Shown here in pieces: positions 34,553-42,861 of a DNA stretch of 42,861 nucleotides. The position numbers were made by a program, and so were the translations under genes. This DNA is from Prevotella sp. UBA5379 (lineage in GTDB: Bacteria; Bacteroidota; Bacteroidia; Bacteroidales; Bacteroidaceae): NCBI GenBank assembly GCA_002409785.1, contig DHOX01000032.1, positions 1 to 42,861 on the forward strand, in the 5' to 3' direction. The stretch's first letter is position 1. Every line of letters starts with the position of its first letter. Below the pieces are notes generated by a model. The model ran no database searches, was not told the DNA's origin, and worked only from the letters and a program-made list of their open reading frames with translations.

Positions 34553-36583
34553 TTACCAGATATGGGCACGCTTGCTCTTCGGTAAATACATTTTATCGCC
34601 TCTCTTGATATGAAAAGCATCATACCATCCGTCAATCTGAGGCAGAGCTCCATTAACTCGTGCCATATTCGGAGAATGGACATCAGAGGTAATCAGCAGT
34701 TGGATAAACTGTGGTGTCATATTGGATGCCCATACACGAGCCCAGGAAAGGAAGAAACGCTGGTCAGGAGTAAATCCGTCTACGGTCTTCAACGGTGCTT
34801 TCTTCATCTCGTTCTGAAAAGCACGATAGGAGATGTTCAATCCGCCATTATCTCCAATATTCTCTCCTAACGTCTGCTTACCATTGATTTTTACACCCGG
34901 AAGGACTTCGAAATTACTGAAATAATCGGCCAGCACCTTTGTTCTCTTATCAAAGTTTGCCTTGTCAGCCTTTGTCCACCAGTTCTTCTCATTGCCATTC
35001 TTGTCAAACTGCGAACCCTGGTCATCAAATCCATGACTCATCTCATGGCCTATCACACCGCCAATAGCTCCATAGTTAGCTGCTGCATCCGCCTTAGGAT
35101 CAAAGAACGGCGGCTGAAGGATGGCAGCCGGGAAGCAGATTTCATTTGTTGTCGGATTATAATAAGCATTAATCGTCTGCGGAGTCATCCCCCACTCTGA
35201 CTTGTCCACCGGTTTATTCACATGACGCGCAATATAGTCATCACTGGCCCAACGGCTGATGGCTGCAAGATTATCATAAAGGGATAAACTGTCATTGACC
35301 TGCAGGCCACTATAGTCTTTCCATTTGTCTGGATAACCGATCTTGATAATATAATTCTTCAGTTTGTCCTGTGCCTTTGCTTTCGTAGCAGCACCCATCC
35401 ACGTGGCCTCATTGATGCGTTCTGAAAGGGCTGTCTGGAGATTATGGACCAGGTCAAGCATCATCTGCTTACTGCTTGCCGGAAAATATTTCTCTACGTA
35501 AAGTTTGCCGATAGCCTCACCCAGAGTACCACTGACCAGACTTACGGCCCGTTTCCAGCGAGGACGGTCTTCCTTAACGCCGGTCATCACTCTGCTGAAG
35601 TCAAAATCTGCCTTCCGGAAATCATCGCTCAGATGACTGGCAGCATTCGAGATCACCTTAGCTTCGGCATAAGCCTTCAGATCATCCAGCGGAGTATCCG
35701 TCAGGATCTTCTCTACCTCATGAATCGGCTCCGGCTCACCTACACAAACGGATTCGAAAGGAGGAAAGCCTTCAGCCAGGAAAGTATTACCCCAGTCGAT
35801 CCCAGGATAATCTGTCACCAGCTGATCATAGGACAGTTTATGATAATTTGCATCAATATCACGCAATTTCACACGGTCATAGCTCACCTTGGCAATTTGC
35901 ATTTCGATGTTCCATACCGCATCAACTTTCTTCTGGGCGGCGGCCTCATCATCCCCCGTCATCATGAAGAGTTTTTTCAGATAAGCCTTATATGCAGCCC
36001 TGATCTTCTTGCTCTGTTCATCCTGCTTGAAATAATAATCACGGATTCCCAGTCCAAGTCCTCCCTGACCGATGGATACGAGGTTCATAGAAGCATTGCG
36101 AAGGTCTGCATCTGCTCCGATGCCGAACATCAGGGTCCCTGCGCCACAACGGTCCAGTTGAGCCATGACTAACTGGTATTCTCTGCGGTCCTTGATATTA
36201 TTGATCCGGGTGAGATCGGGTTTCAACGGATCCCAGCCCTCTTTATTCAAGCGGACACTGTCCATGGCAAGATTATAAAGATCTCCGATTTTCTGTCCCA
36301 GTGAACCTTTCTTCTGAGGCTTGCTGGCATATTCCAGAATCAAATTACGGATCCGTGTCTGGTTCAGTTCATACAAATCGATAAACGCACCGTTTTCCGT
36401 ATGCTGAGCATCCAAAGGATGCGATTTCAGCCATCCTCCGACGGCAAACTCATAAAAATTGTCACCAGGTCTTACGGATGTATCCAGATTGGACCGGTCA
36501 TAACCCGTTGACTGACTATTCTGCGCCAATGCCGGTGCTGAAGAGCAAAGCAAAGAAGCGAATAATAAGATTTTATAATTCAT
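34553..36583 (-). CDS. M13 (neprilysin/PepO) family zinc metallopeptidase, exported
   Basis: A 676-residue peptidase with signal peptide MNYKILLFASLLCSSAPALA. The zinc motif is HEMSH (near residue 513) in VIGHEMSHGFDDQG, with the third ligand in GENIGDNGG (near 573). NAYYNPTTNEICFPA and the C-terminal end in AHIW are family hallmarks (usual ending CxVW). Substrates are short peptides. The ATG at 36583 gives the signal peptide directly; an upstream in-frame start would add 20 unlikely residues. It follows the FKBP lipoprotein by 156 bp. Confidence 0.92.
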   Translation of the reverse strand: MNYKILLFASLLCSSAPALAQNSQSTGYDRSNLDTSVRPGDNFYEFAVGGWLKSHPLDAQHTENGAFIDLYELNQTRIRNLILEYASKPQKKGSLGQKIGDLYNLAMDSVRLNKEGWDPLKPDLTRINNIKDRREYQLVMAQLDRCGAGTLMFGIGADADLRNASMNLVSIGQGGLGLGIRDYYFKQDEQSKKIRAAYKAYLKKLFMMTGDDEAAAQKKVDAVWNIEMQIAKVSYDRVKLRDIDANYHKLSYDQLVTDYPGIDWGNTFLAEGFPPFESVCVGEPEPIHEVEKILTDTPLDDLKAYAEAKVISNAASHLSDDFRKADFDFSRVMTGVKEDRPRWKRAVSLVSGTLGEAIGKLYVEKYFPASSKQMMLDLVHNLQTALSERINEATWMGAATKAKAQDKLKNYIIKIGYPDKWKDYSGLQVNDSLSLYDNLAAISRWASDDYIARHVNKPVDKSEWGMTPQTINAYYNPTTNEICFPAAILQPPFFDPKADAAANYGAIGGVIGHEMSHGFDDQGSQFDKNGNEKNWWTKADKANFDKRTKVLADYFSNFEVLPGVKINGKQTLGENIGDNGGLNISYRAFQNEMKKAPLKTVDGFTPDQRFFLSWARVWASNMTPQFIQLLITSDVHSPNMARVNGALPQIDGWYDAFHIKRGDKMYLPKSKRAHIW

Positions 36584-36602
36584 ATTTGTTGTTATTAGAC
36601 CG

Positions 36603-36650
36603 GATGGCAGCATCATCTCTTCTGCCTGAAAAGATGGCTGCATCCTCTCT
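36603..36650. repeat. Imperfect 18-bp direct repeat upstream of the M13 gene
   Basis: GATGGCAGCATCATCTCT (36603-36620) recurs as GATGGCTGCATCCTCTCT (36633-36650), 16 of 18 identical with a 30-bp period, within the leader of the M13 gene. Purpose unknown; could be a chance duplication. Confidence 0.55.
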
Positions 36651-36739
36651 CAATTTTTATTTCTCGCACTACGTACACATCTTAACTTCTGACCGCCATT
36701 CCGTGCATATCTTCAAACTGTGCTCTGCAAGGATGACAC

Positions 36740-37399
36740 CTAATTATCATTTTCATTTTCCTCTGTTTCAGAATTTATTGAATTACGATAATAGCTATGA
36801 AGGGTCACATCAAATTTCAACATTGAATAGGCAGGAATATAAGATGTTGTGCCACTCGTACCATTAGAGGAAGAACCATAACCTAAATGATAAGGAATAT
36901 AGATCGTCCACCGGTCACCTATGTGCATTTTCATCAGTGCTGTAGCAAATCCATCTATCACCTCCTTGACGTTGAAACCTGCCGGTACAGCCGTAGAAGG
37001 ATCAAGTTCATCCCCGGTCCACGAACAGTCAAAGCAATGTCCGTTAATCAGATAAGCCGCATAATGTACACGTACGCTATCCGTAAGAAAAGGGCACCCG
37101 CTTCCCGTCCCTTTTTGAACGACATGAACAATGATACTGTCAACACCTGTATGTGTCAATACCGTATTGCCATACTGGATCTGCCCGGCCAGAGACCAGT
37201 CACAGAACACCTTCCAGGTAGAATCCCCCAGGGCAATACGATCATGTGCATACGCCAGCGTGTCGCTGAAAGCTTTATCATTACGGCTATGCCAATTGGC
37301 ATATTCGTCTACCGTTCCACTCTCTTGACTGCACGAAGTCAGCATAAGCAGACCTAAAAGCAGTGCAGATGTGCAATATTTAATAGTCTTTGATAACAT
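36740..37399 (-). CDS. FKBP-type peptidyl-prolyl isomerase lipoprotein
   Basis: A 219-residue lipoprotein with a lipobox (LLMLTSC, cysteine about residue 23) and a C-terminal FKBP fold: DSVRVHYAAYLINGHCFD, FNVKEVIDGFATALMKMHIGDRWTIYIPYHLGYG and YSMLKFDVTLHSY. These act as proline isomerases or chaperones in the envelope. Between them the flap reads TSGTTSYIPAYSML, close to the usual IPP-AxLxFxVEL. The start at 37399 overlaps the glycyl-tRNA synthetase stop by 20 bp, implying coupling with that gene. No other start keeps the signal sequence. Confidence 0.85.
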   Translation of the reverse strand: MLSKTIKYCTSALLLGLLMLTSCSQESGTVDEYANWHSRNDKAFSDTLAYAHDRIALGDSTWKVFCDWSLAGQIQYGNTVLTHTGVDSIIVHVVQKGTGSGCPFLTDSVRVHYAAYLINGHCFDCSWTGDELDPSTAVPAGFNVKEVIDGFATALMKMHIGDRWTIYIPYHLGYGSSSNGTSGTTSYIPAYSMLKFDVTLHSYYRNSINSETEENENDN

Positions 37400-38942
37400 T
37401 GGCCAGTTTTTTCAATAAACTTGTAATGCTGACGCGATCCTCGATGATAGTACGTAAACGATCAATGTCTACGCGCTCTTGCTCCATCGTATCACGGAAA
37501 CGAATGGTCACTTTATGATCCTTAGGGGTATCATGATCTACGGTTACACAAAACGGAGTACCTATGGCATCCTGACGACGGTAACGTTTCCCGATGGAAT
37601 CCTTCGGATCACCATACTGGGTGTAGAAATGGAATTTAAGATCGTCTACGATTTGCCGGGCGATCTCTTCGAGACCGTCTTTACGGTCAAGGGGGAACAC
37701 GGCACATTTTACAGGGGCCAGAGCTTCCGGCAACTTTAAGACCACTCGGCTTTCGCCGTTGTCCAACTTCTCCTCCGTATAAGAATGACACATAATGCTC
37801 AAGAACATCCGATCCAGACCAATGGATGTCTCCACGTCATAAGGAGTATAATTCTTCTGCAGGTCAGAATCATAGTATTTAATCTGACGGCCGGAGAATT
37901 TCTCATGCTGGGAAAGATCATAGTCCGTACGGGAATGGATACCCTCCACTTCCTTAAAGCCAAAAGGCATCTTGAATTCTATATCGGTAGCCGCATTTGC
38001 ATAATGGGCCAGTTTCTCGTGATCATGAAAACGGTAGTTTTCTGCTCCCATGCCCAAAGTCTCATGCCAGGCCAGACGAGCTTTCTTCCAGTATTCAAAC
38101 CAGCGCTTCTCGGTACCAGGCTGGCAGAAGAACTGCATCTCCATCTGTTCAAACTCACGCATACGAAAAATAAACTGACGGGCCACAATTTCATTCCGGA
38201 AAGCTTTACCGATCTGGGCAATTCCAAAAGGTAGCTTCTGGCGGCTGGAACGCTGGACATTCAGGAAATTGACAAAAATTCCCTGCGCAGTCTCCGGACG
38301 CAGATATATCCGGTTCGTAGCATCCGTAGTTGATCCCACCTGAGTGGAGAACATCAGGTTGAACTGGCGCACATCCGTCCAGTTTTTTGTTCCGGAGACA
38401 GGATCAGCTATTCCTTCATCCAGAATAATCTGTTTCAATTCCTTCAGATCAGGACCCTGCATGGCCGCAGTATAGCGCGCATGAAGGGCATCACGCTTTT
38501 GCTGATGCTCCAGGACACGGGCATTCGTCTCACGAAATTTCTTCTCGTCAAAAGAATCACCGAACTTCTTGGCCGCTTTCTTCACCTCTTTATCAATCTT
38601 TTCATCATACTTGGCAATCTGGTCTTCAATCAAATTGTCAGCACGATAGCGCTTCTTGGAATCGCGGTTATCAATCAGAGGGTCATTGAAGGCATCCACA
38701 TGACCTGACGCTTTCCAAACCGTTGGGTGCATGAAAATAGAAGCATCAATTCCAACGATATTCGGATGGAGCAGGATCATACTCTGCCACCAGTATTTCT
38801 TGATGTTATTCTTCAGTTCAACACCATTCTGACCATAGTCATAGACCGCTGCGAGGCCATCATAAATCTCACTACTCGGGAAGACAAAGCCATATTCTTT
38901 ACAATGACTGACTATCTTCTTGAAAACGTCTTCTTGTGCCAT
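37380..38942 (-). CDS. glyQS: Glycyl-tRNA synthetase, single-chain class II type
   Basis: A 520-residue alpha2-type GlyRS, the archaeal/eukaryotic-like form and not the alpha2beta2 form of Proteobacteria. It shows the N-terminal catalytic start (YGFVFPSSEIYDGL, YDYGQNGVELKNN), motif 2 (IGKAFRNEI with MREFEQMEMQFF) and motif 3 (SIGLDRMFLSIM). The anticodon-binding domain occupies the last ~110 residues, from LAPVKCAVFPLDRKDGL. Promoter at 38980-39013. The FKBP lipoprotein gene overlaps its 3' end. Confidence 0.96.
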   Translation of the reverse strand: MAQEDVFKKIVSHCKEYGFVFPSSEIYDGLAAVYDYGQNGVELKNNIKKYWWQSMILLHPNIVGIDASIFMHPTVWKASGHVDAFNDPLIDNRDSKKRYRADNLIEDQIAKYDEKIDKEVKKAAKKFGDSFDEKKFRETNARVLEHQQKRDALHARYTAAMQGPDLKELKQIILDEGIADPVSGTKNWTDVRQFNLMFSTQVGSTTDATNRIYLRPETAQGIFVNFLNVQRSSRQKLPFGIAQIGKAFRNEIVARQFIFRMREFEQMEMQFFCQPGTEKRWFEYWKKARLAWHETLGMGAENYRFHDHEKLAHYANAATDIEFKMPFGFKEVEGIHSRTDYDLSQHEKFSGRQIKYYDSDLQKNYTPYDVETSIGLDRMFLSIMCHSYTEEKLDNGESRVVLKLPEALAPVKCAVFPLDRKDGLEEIARQIVDDLKFHFYTQYGDPKDSIGKRYRRQDAIGTPFCVTVDHDTPKDHKVTIRFRDTMEQERVDIDRLRTIIEDRVSITSLLKKLANVIKDY

Positions 38943-38979
38943 CTTCTCTTGCTCTCTTTTTTAATTTTAATTAGTTGTT

Positions 38980-39013
38980 GCAAAGATACATCTTTTTTTC
39001 TGTAATATGCAAA
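38980..39013 (-). promoter_or_regulatory. Bacteroidota-type promoter of glyQS
   Basis: Minus strand TTTG (39013-39010), 21 bp, TATCTTTGC (38988-38980), 38 bases before the ATG at 38942. The 309-bp divergent gap to parC holds only this and the parC promoter. Confidence 0.7.
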
Positions 39014-39196
39014 TTATGTTCTTCTTTCAAGGCAAGTTAACAACAATTAGCAACAGCAAAGATGCTATCCTTGCAATTTGAACAGTAACAGGCTTCCCGC
39101 TTCCGCCCTCTGGCTAATTCAAGCCATCGCCTGTTTTCTGTTTCTCCACTGACCAGCAAAGTCCGATGACTACTGAATATGAAAACGATTCTGAAT

Positions 39197-39228
39197 TTTG
39201 GCAATCCAAAATATTTTGCTATATTTGC
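39197..39228 (+). promoter_or_regulatory. Bacteroidota-type promoter of parC
   Basis: TTTG (39197-39200), 19 bp, TATATTTGC (39220-39228), 24 bases before the ATG at 39252. Confidence 0.7.
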
Positions 39229-39251
39229 AAGGATAAAACCAAGATACTTTT

Positions 39252-42050
39252 ATGGACGACGAAAACAACAAGAACCACACGGAAGACAATAACCATGCAA
39301 AAGGGTCTGAAGATAAAAACGAAGCGTTAACTCCTGACCTGCACTCTGACTACAAACCAGTAGAAAGGTTTGATGCCTCTGCCGTGCACCATCTGTCCGG
39401 AATGTATAAGAACTGGTTTCTCGACTATGCCTCTTATGTCATCCTGCAACGTGCTGTCCCAAGTATCGAAGACGGCCTGAAACCTGTCCAGCGGCGTATC
39501 CTCCACTCCATGAAAAGGATGGACGACGGCAGATATAACAAGGTCGCTAACATCGTAGGACACACGATGCAGTTCCATCCTCATGGAGATGCTTCCATCG
39601 GTGACGCCCTCGTGCAGTTGGGACAGAAAGAACTGTTGATAGACACTCAGGGAAACTGGGGGAATATCCTTACTGGTGACCGGGCTGCTGCCCCTCGATA
39701 TATTGAAGCACGCCTGTCTAAATTTGCTCTGGAAACTGTCTTTAACCCAAAGACGACTGATTGGCAACTCTCTTATGACGGACGTAATAAGGAGCCGATC
39801 ACCTTACCTGTAAAATTTCCTTTATTGCTGGCTCAGGGGGCCGAAGGTATCGCCGTAGGACTGGCTTCTAAAGTACTGCCCCATAATTTCAACGAACTCT
39901 GTGATGCAGCGGTCAAATATCTCAAGGGAGAGGCGTTCCACCTCTATCCGGACTTCCCTACAGGCGGCGCTATTGATGTCAGCAAATATAATGATGGCCA
40001 GCGGGGAGGTGTCCTCCGGATAAGGGCAAAAATAGAGAAAATGGACAGCAGAACTCTCGTCATCCGCGAAATCCCATACGGAAAGACAGCTGCGACCATC
40101 CAGGATTCAATTACCAAGGCTGTAGAAAAGGGCAAACTCAAGATAAGACGTGTTGATGATATGACCGCACGAGAAGTGGAAATACAGGTCCATCTCACAC
40201 CAGGAACATCCTCTGACAAGACCATCGATGCTCTTTATGCTTTTACAGATTGCGAGACAAACATTAATCCAAACTGTTGTGTCATCATGGATGACAGACC
40301 TTGCTTCCTTACGGTCAGCGATGTCCTCCGTTATTCCGTGGACCGCACAGAGAGACTCTTGCGTAAAGAACTGATGATCCGGAAAAAGGAGTTGGAAGAA
40401 CAACTCTTCTTTGCCTCTCTGGAGAGGATCTTCATCGAGCAGCGAATCTATAAGGAGAAACGATTTGAACAGGCAAATGATATGGATGAAGCCGTGGCTT
40501 TCGTAGATTTGAAACTCCGGCCGTTTACAGAACAATTCATTCGCCCCGTGACCCGGGAGGATATTCTCAAACTGATGGAAATCAAAATGCAGCGCATTTT
40601 GAAATTCAATAAGGATAAAGCTGACGAACTGATTGCAAAGATCAAAGCTGAAATTGCTGACATCAATAAGGACCTGAGCCAGATGACAAGGGTCACTATT
40701 GACTGGTATGAATATCTCAAGCAAAAATATGGCAAAGATCATCCTCGCAGAACTGAAATCCGCAACTTCGATACCATCGAGGTGACAAAGGTCGTAGACG
40801 CTAACCAGAAACTCTATATCAACCGCCAGGAAGGATTCATCGGAACGGGACTCAAAAAGGATGAATTTGTCTGCAACTGCTCTGACCTGGATGACATCAT
40901 TATCTTCTACAAGAACGGCAGATACAAGGTCATTAAAGTGGCTGACAAGTACTTTGCAGGCAAGAATATCCTGTGGGTACAAGTGTTCAAGAAAAATGAC
41001 AAGCGGACGATCTATAATGTCGTTTACCGTGATGGATCAAAAGGATATACTTATATCAAGAGGTTCTATATCCCGGCTATCATCCATGACCGTGATTACG
41101 ACGTAACACAAGGCAAACCGGACTCCAGGATTCTTTATTTCTCTGCTAACCCCAACGGGGAAGCGGAAGTCATCAAGGTGACCCTGAACCCAAGCCCCAA
41201 AAAGAGAAATATCTTCCTCTATAAGGATTTTGCTGAAGTGATGATCAAGGGACGTTCTGCAAGAGGAAATATTCTGACCAAAGAGAGTGTCCATCGTATC
41301 GGATTGAAGAGCCGGGGACATTCTACCCTCGGAGGAAGAAAAGTATGGTTCGATCCGGATGTTCTGCGACTCAACTATGACGAACATGGAAAATATCTGG
41401 GAGAATTCTATGACAATGATGCCGTGCTGGTCATTCTGAAGAACAACGAATTCTACATTACTTCTTTCGATGCCAACAACCATTATGAAGACAATATCCT
41501 CCGACTGGAGAAATGGGATCGGGGCAAGATATGGACTGCCGTGCTCTATGATGCAGATAATCATGATTATCCCTACATCAAGCGATTTATGATGGAAGCT
41601 ACCAAAAGTCATCAGACCTTCATGGGGGATAATCCGAATTCCAGGTTGATCCTGCTTACGGACACGATACATCCGGTTATCAAGATCACTTATGGAGGAG
41701 CCGATGCAGTCCGAAATGCGGAAGAAATCAAGGCTGACGAGTTTATTACAGTAAAAGGATTCAAGGCCAAGGGCAAACGGCTCACGACCTGGACCGTTGA
41801 TAAAATAGAAGAACTCCCGCAGGAAGAACAGCAGGAGTCAGCAGAGCCGGACTCTCCTTCTCCTGTATCTGATCTTGACGGAAACGACGCAGATATTGAG
41901 GAAACCGAAGAAGATCTTGATCCAGATAAAGACAAGAGTCAACAGGAGGTCATCGATGAGATGACCGGTCAGTTAAGTTTGTTCTCGGAAAAGGAGCAAA
42001 AGGGAAAAGACTCGGCAGCAAAAGACACAGACTTGAAGAATAAGGAATAA
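39252..42050 (+). CDS. parC: Topoisomerase IV subunit A (DNA gyrase/topo IV subunit A family)
   Basis: A 932-residue type IIA topoisomerase subunit that cuts and rejoins DNA to unlink chromosomes. After a charged N-terminal extension (about 40 residues rich in Asn, Asp and Glu) comes ASYVILQRAVPSIEDGLKPV and the quinolone-pocket region HPHGDASIGDAL. The catalytic tyrosine is Y150 in AAAPRYIEARL. The C-terminal part contains beta-pinwheel repeats (for example DIIIFYKNGRYKVIKVADKY) without a clear full GyrA box, which favours ParC over GyrA. It ends in a very acidic tail (about residues 860-932, ADIEETEEDLDPDKD). parE is not adjacent in the window. Confidence 0.9.
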   Translation: MDDENNKNHTEDNNHAKGSEDKNEALTPDLHSDYKPVERFDASAVHHLSGMYKNWFLDYASYVILQRAVPSIEDGLKPVQRRILHSMKRMDDGRYNKVANIVGHTMQFHPHGDASIGDALVQLGQKELLIDTQGNWGNILTGDRAAAPRYIEARLSKFALETVFNPKTTDWQLSYDGRNKEPITLPVKFPLLLAQGAEGIAVGLASKVLPHNFNELCDAAVKYLKGEAFHLYPDFPTGGAIDVSKYNDGQRGGVLRIRAKIEKMDSRTLVIREIPYGKTAATIQDSITKAVEKGKLKIRRVDDMTAREVEIQVHLTPGTSSDKTIDALYAFTDCETNINPNCCVIMDDRPCFLTVSDVLRYSVDRTERLLRKELMIRKKELEEQLFFASLERIFIEQRIYKEKRFEQANDMDEAVAFVDLKLRPFTEQFIRPVTREDILKLMEIKMQRILKFNKDKADELIAKIKAEIADINKDLSQMTRVTIDWYEYLKQKYGKDHPRRTEIRNFDTIEVTKVVDANQKLYINRQEGFIGTGLKKDEFVCNCSDLDDIIIFYKNGRYKVIKVADKYFAGKNILWVQVFKKNDKRTIYNVVYRDGSKGYTYIKRFYIPAIIHDRDYDVTQGKPDSRILYFSANPNGEAEVIKVTLNPSPKKRNIFLYKDFAEVMIKGRSARGNILTKESVHRIGLKSRGHSTLGGRKVWFDPDVLRLNYDEHGKYLGEFYDNDAVLVILKNNEFYITSFDANNHYEDNILRLEKWDRGKIWTAVLYDADNHDYPYIKRFMMEATKSHQTFMGDNPNSRLILLTDTIHPVIKITYGGADAVRNAEEIKADEFITVKGFKAKGKRLTTWTVDKIEELPQEEQQESAEPDSPSPVSDLDGNDADIEETEEDLDPDKDKSQQEVIDEMTGQLSLFSEKEQKGKDSAAKDTDLKNKE

Positions 42051-42051
42051 G

Positions 42052-42071
42052 CCTCCTCGCCATTGAGGAGG
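42052..42071 (+). terminator. Short hairpin directly after parC
   Basis: CCTCCTC (42052-42058) and GAGGAGG (42065-42071) enclose a 6-nt loop just after the stop codon. No T-run follows, so termination strength is doubtful. The rest of 42072-42189 shows nothing recognised. Confidence 0.4.
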
Positions 42072-42189
42072 AAGCAGGATCAGCCTCTATCCTCATCAGC
42101 AACTGAGCCAATGGAATAATCGTTTCACTTAAATCCGAATGAAAGACAAATTATTTGAACTTCATATCCCTGAATTCAAATTTTATTTG

Positions 42190-42198
42190 TACTTTTGC
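42190..42198 (+). promoter_or_regulatory. -7 box of the tRNA-Leu gene
   Basis: TACTTTTGC matches the -7 element, 12 bases before the tRNA. The -33 element is not clear. Confidence 0.5.
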
Positions 42199-42209
42199 AC
42201 ACGATTAAT

Positions 42210-42291
42210 GCGCCTGTGGCGGAATTGGTAGACGCGCTAGACTTAGGATCTAGTAGTTTACGCTGTGCAGGTTCGAGTCCTGTCAGGCGCA
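42210..42291 (+). tRNA. tRNA-Leu (anticodon UAG)
   Basis: An 82-nt class II tRNA. The acceptor stem GCGCCTG (42210-42216) pairs with CAGGCGC (42284-42290), with discriminator A at 42291. The anticodon stem CTAGA/TCTAG encloses loop CTTAGGA, giving anticodon TAG at 42244-42246, which reads CUA-type leucine codons. The D arm contains AATTGGTAGACGC, the variable arm is long, and the T arm is GCAGG-TTCGAGT-CCTGT. CCA is not encoded. tRNA-Leu genes are known integration sites for Bacteroides mobilisable elements, and element-like sequence begins just downstream here. Confidence 0.97.
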
Positions 42292-42723
42292 CATCAGCAT
42301 AAGCATAACTATCTCATTTACAAGCGATTACGCTTTTTGAAAATAATATTTTGGCGACATTTTGGCGACTTATTTTGACTTTGTCGTGTTTTGATACCAT
42401 TAATGGTACAGAAAGATGAACACACGGCTATCCCAGTATTACACCCCAAAATGAATTAAGTTGTTAACGACAAATGTAAAGGTAGCAACTATTTCCTTTA
42501 CCTACAAACCGGTTTGAAAGTTCTCGGGGGAAGATTTCCCTTCCGGTCTATAAATCAAAAAGGACTGTCCGTCGAATGAGACGAACAATCCTACCCTATG
42601 ATCCATACCTGCTTTGCCCCTTGGTTATTAGGGTGAATAGCAATACATAGAACTGGTCTATAACTTAAAAACAGGTAAACTTGTATTTGAATTTTCGGTT
42701 GATGAGTCTACCTCATTTCTACT
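42292..42723. other. Gene-poor boundary region after tRNA-Leu, probable element end
   Basis: AT-rich sequence without a convincing gene; the longest plus-strand frames are a dozen codons. It contains the tandem repeat at 42348-42369. Its position between a tRNA and an excisionase-type gene suggests the attachment end of an integrated element. No duplicated copy of the tRNA 3' end is visible inside the window, and the other element end would lie beyond it. Confidence 0.45.
42348..42369 (+). repeat. Tandem 11-bp repeat ATTTTGGCGAC x2
   Basis: ATTTTGGCGAC at 42348-42358 is repeated directly at 42359-42369, followed by a degenerate third copy (TTATTTTGACTT). It starts 57 bp after the tRNA. Short direct repeats near an attachment site can be integrase arm sites; that role is inferred. 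Confidence 0.6.
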
Positions 42724-42861
42724 TCATGATTCAGTCATTTTCAACAAATCACTTTCATGGTAAAACACGCGCCCACCAATCCTAGTCGGCTTGAGAATCC
42801 CTTGCTTTTTCCATCTCCACAAAGTTGATACATCTACATGATGCTTATCCGCAAATTCCTG
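42724..42861 (-). CDS. Excisionase-like helix-turn-helix protein, N-terminus beyond window
   Basis: The minus strand is open from the right edge for 45 codons to a TGA at 42726-42724. The peptide contains HHVDVSTLWRWKKQGILKP and RIGGRVFYHESDLLKM, the winged MerR-like HTH of Xis-type proteins. These bind DNA and direct integrase towards excision. Such genes are found in Bacteroidota conjugative and mobilisable transposons. The start lies outside the window. Confidence 0.8.
   Translation of the reverse strand, partial: QEFADKHHVDVSTLWRWKKQGILKPTRIGGRVFYHESDLLKMTES

Noticed and set aside
42415..42453. Short plus-strand frame (12 codons) after tRNA-Leu as an element gene
   Set aside because: Too short and without a recognised motif or ribosome-binding site.
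1..42861. CRISPR array, rRNA operon or prophage
   Set aside because: No regularly spaced palindromic repeats with unique spacers, no rRNA sequence and no phage structural genes were seen on either strand.

Overview
The window reads as a contiguous piece of a Bacteroidota chromosome, most likely order Bacteroidales and probably Prevotella-like, although the genus is a guess. Evidence: many gene starts are preceded by the Bacteroidota promoter pattern (TTTG or TTG, 19-21 bp, TAnnTTTG); Shine-Dalgarno sequences are weak; and the gene content includes SusC-like/TonB receptors, single-chain glycyl-tRNA synthetase, a ParC-type topoisomerase subunit, RNase Y with ZapA, secreted M13/M16 peptidases and a Wzc-type kinase with a tyrosine-rich tail. 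Most of the window is ordinary core genome; the right end touches a probable integrative element next to tRNA-Leu.

Layout. 1-6.4 kb: a partial outer-membrane barrel protein (minus), divergent from a TonB receptor-hemN-hemG operon that looks like tetrapyrrole uptake plus late haem synthesis. 6.4-8.6 kb: a LacX-type aldose epimerase, then 1.3 kb without a convincing gene, holding three 23-bp-spaced repeats resembling transposon ends and a candidate structured minus-strand RNA (promoter, AGGT-rich body, GNRA hairpin, terminator). 8.6-12.5 kb: kdsA and kdsD (Kdo synthesis), a cardiolipin synthase-like protein and a LuxR-type regulator. 12.6-21.6 kb (minus): a ferritin-like/VIT1 iron protein, then ribonucleotide reductase genes in the order of transcription nrdD-nrdG-nrdA-nrdB (anaerobic class III plus aerobic class Ia), with a hemerythrin-LuxR fusion regulator just upstream. 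The two LuxR-type regulators have closely similar DNA-binding ends, so this stretch looks like an oxygen/iron-responsive block.

21.8-24.8 kb (minus): coiled-coil ZapB-like protein, zapA and rny, preceded by an unrecognised 217-residue protein. 25.2-29.2 kb (plus): rfbA, a Wzc-like co-polymerase/tyrosine kinase and a small HAD-like protein, closed by a strong terminator. 29.3-38.9 kb (minus): a secreted glycosidase-like protein, an M16 and an M13 metallopeptidase, an FKBP lipoprotein and glycyl-tRNA synthetase. 39.3-42.1 kb (plus): parC. 42.2-42.9 kb: tRNA-Leu(UAG), a tandem 11-bp repeat, and the end of an excisionase-like HTH gene running off the window.

Functions were assigned by reading translations and motifs by eye; no database search was run.
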